Below, piece after piece: positions 60,107 through 64,000 of a stretch of DNA of 64,000 nucleotides. The DNA comes from Phallusia mammillata (lineage: Eukaryota; Chordata; Ascidiacea; Phlebobranchia; Ascidiidae), in the NCBI GenBank assembly GCA_003260075.1, contig QLIY01000355.1, positions 84,984 to 148,983 on the forward strand, given 5' to 3'. Position numbers and translations under genes: made by a program. The notes under the pieces are model-generated. The model made no database searches. It saw nothing but the letters and a program-made list of their open reading frames with translations, and had not been told where the DNA came from. Every line of letters starts with the position of its first letter. Position 1 is the first letter of the stretch.

Positions 60107-61298
60107 AGGCCTTTGTGTGTAAACTAAATATTAACGGGTCTCCAATGACTAATAAGTGTAATCTGAAGCAATTGGAACTTGTTTCAAGTCCATAATTGCC
60201 TAAACAATCCTGGACGCATGGGCATCTAGTTCTCTCGCCTCGCTTCAGGGCAAATCAAACAAGTTTACCCCTTTTGTTTACCAAGACTTTGGACCGGTTG
60301 GAACTTTGACACAGTGCTGTGTAGGTTGTAATTGATACTACAGGTGTAGTTACTAAAGACTGTGCGTGCTTGAAATCTCTTCGTTGACAGCGATTAGAAG
60401 GCAGCTGTATTCTGTATTTCTGTATTCTGTGTCTTTGTGCAAATGAATAATATTATGTCGTAAACTATCGCGTGAAGATTGCGCATAGAAAAATCTTATA
60501 ATGTCTTATAATGTTCTCCTGTGGTATGTTGCTAAGTGGACAACGGATAAATTGTCAATCGCGTTTTTTGCATTTTTAACTGCCGTACCAATACTAATAT
60601 TGTAGTAGTATCAATACTCCTTTTTGTGGTGTTAGTCGAAGTTGTAAGCAAGCCTAACCGAGGCTCCAAGTACAAGCAGCAAACCTGGCCTAAACCAGAT
60701 TGATTGAAAAAACAAAGTCCGAATCAAGACCGTTTTAAAACTGAGCCCAAACCCTGCCCAAAAAGTCCTGCCCGATTTTTAACTTTATTAACAATGTTTC
60801 TTTTTTGCTTAAAATGCAACAAAACAACCTACGGTTCTTAACTATGGTGCTTCCAGGGACTACACATGCCCAGGTCAATATAACAGTCTAATATATTATA
60901 ATCGCGAGCCTGCTGGCCCAAATGAGTCATTAAAGGGGTTTTAAAGTCTTTAAATAATACCACAGAAAACAGCACCACAGATTTTCGCAGTAACTTGTTT
61001 GTACAAAGTCAATTCACTTGCACAATTACGTACAAAATCAACAAAGACGCCAAAAAATGTTAAAAAACAAATACATCAAAAACAGCATGTGGGTTAGTAA
61101 CGAAAAGACCGAGGGATATTACGCTTATGACGATTAATTCTATAATTTAGAAACATGTCAAACATTTGGGCGCTCAGAAAAATAAATTAGGCAAAAATGA
61201 ATATTTAACAGGAAGAGAAGCGAAAAAATTACATTGAAGATATACAGCATGTTGACCAAACCTTGTATGCGTACAAGCAAAACTATTGTTACCTTACT
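60107..61298. other. Intergenic between lectin and sulfotransferase genes
   Basis: No supported gene on either strand; AT-rich sequence without a clear repeat. It holds the lectin promoter side and the sulfotransferase 3' UTR, neither of which I can delimit. Confidence 0.45.
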
Positions 61299-62917
61299 TC
61301 AAAAAATGTTATACAAAGCTTGGGTGACTGACGTCCAGGTACCGGACGAAAATAAATTATAGGCAAGATATCCCAGACAACCTGTCACGACTGAAGCTCC
61401 GATCATTGCCTGCCCAAGTAGTTTCGCCACTACTGCGTCTGATTTCGTTACCTCCTCGATAATGTTTCCACCCTTATTTCGGTGTGGAAACGGTTCTTTC
61501 GGAACCGGAACACCAAGAAATTCACACAATGGTTCCCAGCCGTCCGACAGTTTGTAGACCAGGAGTTTGTCTTTGGGAGCTTTCTGTAATAAGTTTTTTT
61601 TTTAATAAGTGTTTGTTTAAGCACCTACAGCGATCTGGATACCTGCGCCGACAAATTGCCTTCTTTCCTTTGTTATATCGTCGAGTGTGAACTATTGCCT
61701 CATTAATTTGAAATAAAGCTCCAATATACCACTGGCAACATTAAATAAAACCCAAAGGAGCGAATAACTTTTTGCAACAAATATAAAATAGGAAGAGCTC
61801 TGTAGCCATCGATATAACCAGAAAGCGGAATTTGCCGTTCTTACCTCTAAAACATTAGCGTTGTGATATTTGTAGTGAGCCCTCAACACCTTTTCCAAGT
61901 GGGGTTTGATTATGGGAATAGGGAATCTCGAGAAATCACCCAGGTACCGGTCTAAATTATTAAAAAAAAGTTAGACCTCTGCTGCAAAGCATTTTCTGGG
62001 CATTAGCCATACCGAGCGTACGGAAAACATATTAGTTGAGATGTAGCCCTAAATCCATCTCAGAACCCTCAGATGTATTAGCTTATACGTACTCAACGGT
62101 TTACAAAGTTTGCGACCTTATTTGTTCAGCAAATTAGTTTAGGGAAGACTTTATAGGCGGGCCCTTTTATACTTTTATCTGACTACATGCAAAAACCATA
62201 ACTTCGTTTCCTGTTGATACCACGAGGTTGATTGTTACTTACACATAAAGCGTTGGTAGCCGTCGCGTAGGTAGCAGGCTGGAGCGAAAGCCGAGAGGAA
62301 CCACGATACTTTGGTCTGATTCAGCAGTTCAATCTGATTAACCATGCTTTTGTACCAAGAGTCTTCATCACGACAAGTGAAAATAATCTAAAACACAAAT
62401 CATACGAATTACAAATTAAACAATAATCACCTAGCTTTTTGCTTGGTGGTAATGACTATAATGAACCCTACGTCAGTAAATTTGAGTAAAATACAAGTGT
62501 ATTGAAAATGAGAGTATATTTAAGCAAATGGCGGTATACCCAAGCTGTTTTGTCTGTCGTAGGCAAACGTTTTATCTCATATGTTTAACAGAACGGTGAA
62601 AGGAAATATATCTTCACCTATCATATGTTTTGTCACATTAATAATATTTTCTGACAAAATCTTACTTTTGCTTCTGGGAAAGCTTCATGCAATTCTTCCC
62701 AGTAATGGCAGGCTGGTGTGTCCGTAACTGCATCAACACCCTCAAACGTCTTTTTAATATCCTCCACTGTAGCTGTGCCCTTAAAAATCTTTTCCCAGCC
62801 CTCATATGCGTAGTAGTAGTTCTCCAAGAAATCGTAGGTTGTGAAGCCCAGAAGACGAAACGCTGCTGCCATTGTCTTTGTGCCCGTTTTGGAGTATCCT
62901 GCTAAAATCACCTTCAT
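61299..62917 (-). CDS. Sulfotransferase family protein (Sulfotransfer_4 type)
   Basis: Four exons: 62917-62666, 62387-62243, 61951-61845 and 61583-61299, with matching phases, giving 262 residues. The N-terminus MKVILAGYSKTGTKT carries the PAPS 5'-phosphosulfate loop at residues 7-15, followed by FRLLGFTTYDFLENY. IIFTCRDEDSWYKSM at the start of exon 2 is the 3'-phosphate-binding region, and DGWEPLCEFLGVPVP with FPHRN is the typical C-terminal signature. The family transfers sulfate from PAPS; the acceptor here is unknown. After the enzyme fold there is a hydrophobic stretch (about residues 219-241, including MIGASVVTGCLGYLAYNLF), which could anchor it to a membrane as a C-terminal tail. The ATG chosen begins directly at the beta-strand before the P-loop. 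An acceptor-like TTTTAG lies just upstream, so a 5' UTR exon is likely. Confidence 0.88.
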
Positions 62918-63689
62918 TTTTACGTTGAGATTATACTGGTTATCCCTAATACCTAAAATTTGCAAGGAAAATATCAGAATACAAAGCTAAAAAGCTTCTA
63001 ACTTTCACTTTAACTGATTAACTGCAAATTTGCATTTTATTAAATCCGTGAGGTTTGACCTGCCAGTGTCATCACTTTTCCTCAAATGACTTTATACTGT
63101 GACCGTTCCCAGGGTTATGGCAGTTTTCTTCCCATGCCTTTCATGTGCTGGCTTTGCAAGGGAAGCGAACTTGCGAACATTTCATGTCGGTCAACGATGT
63201 ACATTGATACCACGTCACGTCACAGTCAATGATAAACTTTTCCAGTAAGTCGATTTCTGATAAATCTGTCGCAAATAACTTGACCCGCTTTTTGTTGCGA
63301 AACGTTTCCAGCACTATTCAATAACATTCTTGACATTCTGCACAGAAGTTAACAAAACACAGTTGTTTCATTAAAAAGTTTACTTTAAAAGGCAATGCAG
63401 GTATTCGATAAAATTGGAATATTAAAGAAAATAAACTCGCCTTCCACAGAATTGTAAGGGTGTAAATCTATACATCCGATTTTGGACAATGTTGGCAAAT
63501 TATGCTTTTGTTTCTTTTCAAATTGAAAGGTTTTTAGATTCGCCGAGTATACCATTTAACAAACTTGTCACAAACTGTTCTGGGCGGTTCGTGGTTAATG
63601 TTCAACTTAAGAACTACACCATATCCAAAGCGCCTTTCTTATAGTTTGTCCCAGCGTTCTTTTTGTGTCGTAGTGTATTTACAAAGGAC
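62918..63689. other. Intergenic right of the sulfotransferase gene
   Basis: AT-rich sequence with no gene seen; the promoter or 5' exon of the sulfotransferase gene should lie here. Confidence 0.4.
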
Positions 63690-63931
63690 AATACTAATTT
63701 ACGGAAAACGGAAATGACGGAAACGAAAGAAACGACATACTAATTTACGGAAATAGGAAAAGACGGAAATGACGGAAATAATTCAAATCTAATTTACGGA
63801 AATAGGAAATCTTTTCAAAATGACGGAAATCGACAGAGAACATTCTCTATGCATTTCTTATGACGGAAATCGACAGTAACATTTTCTATGCATTTCTTAT
63901 GACGGAAATCGACAGAGATCATTCTCTATGT
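63690..63931. repeat. Minisatellite of GACGGAAAT-type units
   Basis: Irregular copies of ACTAATTTACGGAAA and GACGGAAAT (63690-63820) lead into three longer units of about 40 bp starting TGACGGAAATCGACAG at 63821, 63861 and 63900. The third is cut after 31 bases by the element at 63932. Confidence 0.92.
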
Positions 63932-64000
63932 CAGGGGCGGGCAACTTCTCCGGTCGGCGGGCCTGATATGGGAAAATGAAGTACTTGGCGGGCCGGATTC
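63932..64000. mobile_element. Left end of a hAT-type MITE (cut by window end)
   Basis: CAGGGGCGGGCAACTTCT matches the terminal type seen at 50251-50442, followed by GC-rich sequence typical of these elements. The right end is beyond the window. Confidence 0.65.

Noticed and set aside
63690-63931. Possible CRISPR-like array from regular repeats
   Set aside because: Units are contiguous, with no unique spacers of constant length, and the genome is animal; it is a minisatellite.

Overview
The window looks like nuclear DNA of a tunicate (sea squirt), most likely Ciona or a close relative. It is AT-rich, has short spliced exons with clean GT-AG borders and compact introns, and carries many small hAT-type and SINE-like repeats. 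It also has a chordate Tbx1/10 T-box gene. The genus is an inference; the animal origin and intron-exon structure are read directly from the sequence. I rebuilt every gene model by hand from splice sites and reading phase, and exon coordinates are given in each entry.

All seven gene models lie on the minus strand. From left to right they are: (1) 1-7951, the 5' part of a type II membrane protein whose glycosylated coiled-coil stalk is built from serial 28/29-codon exons and runs off the left edge; (2) 11882-23479, a complete seven-exon Tbx1/10 transcription factor gene; (3) 36907-40378, cyclin A with an extra 5' UTR exon; (4) 41683-48489, an eleven-exon sodium:solute symporter of the SLC5A6/8/12 type; (5) 50802-56041, an eleven-exon secreted tyrosine- and cysteine-rich helical protein that I do not recognise; (6) 57469-59813, a secreted lectin with three rhamnose-binding (SUEL-type) domains; (7) 61299-62917, a Sulfotransfer_4-type sulfotransferase with a hydrophobic C-terminal segment.

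The 13 kb upstream of Tbx1/10 (23.5-36.9 kb) holds no gene I can support. It is broken by GC-richer patches and probably contains regulatory DNA. Intron 1 of Tbx1/10 carries a tight cluster of nuclear-receptor half-sites, a perfect DR3 and a near-perfect DR5. The genes do not form an operon. Genes 1, 5, 6 and 7 encode surface, secreted or modifying proteins, and genes 2 and 3 are developmental and cell-cycle regulators.

The most interesting items are: the unrecognised secreted protein at 50.8-56.0 kb; a 101 bp element with a perfect 32 bp hairpin inserted exactly at the stop codon of the SLC5A gene, with a 14 bp target duplication that regenerated the stop; the sequon-bearing stalk exons of gene 1; and the DR3/DR5 cluster. 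Several sites look like assembly trouble: a 214 bp perfect repeat either side of a single N in the lectin first exon, a C10 run that breaks the SLC5A frame, a run of 65 G, and a 180 bp duplication joined by 11 G.
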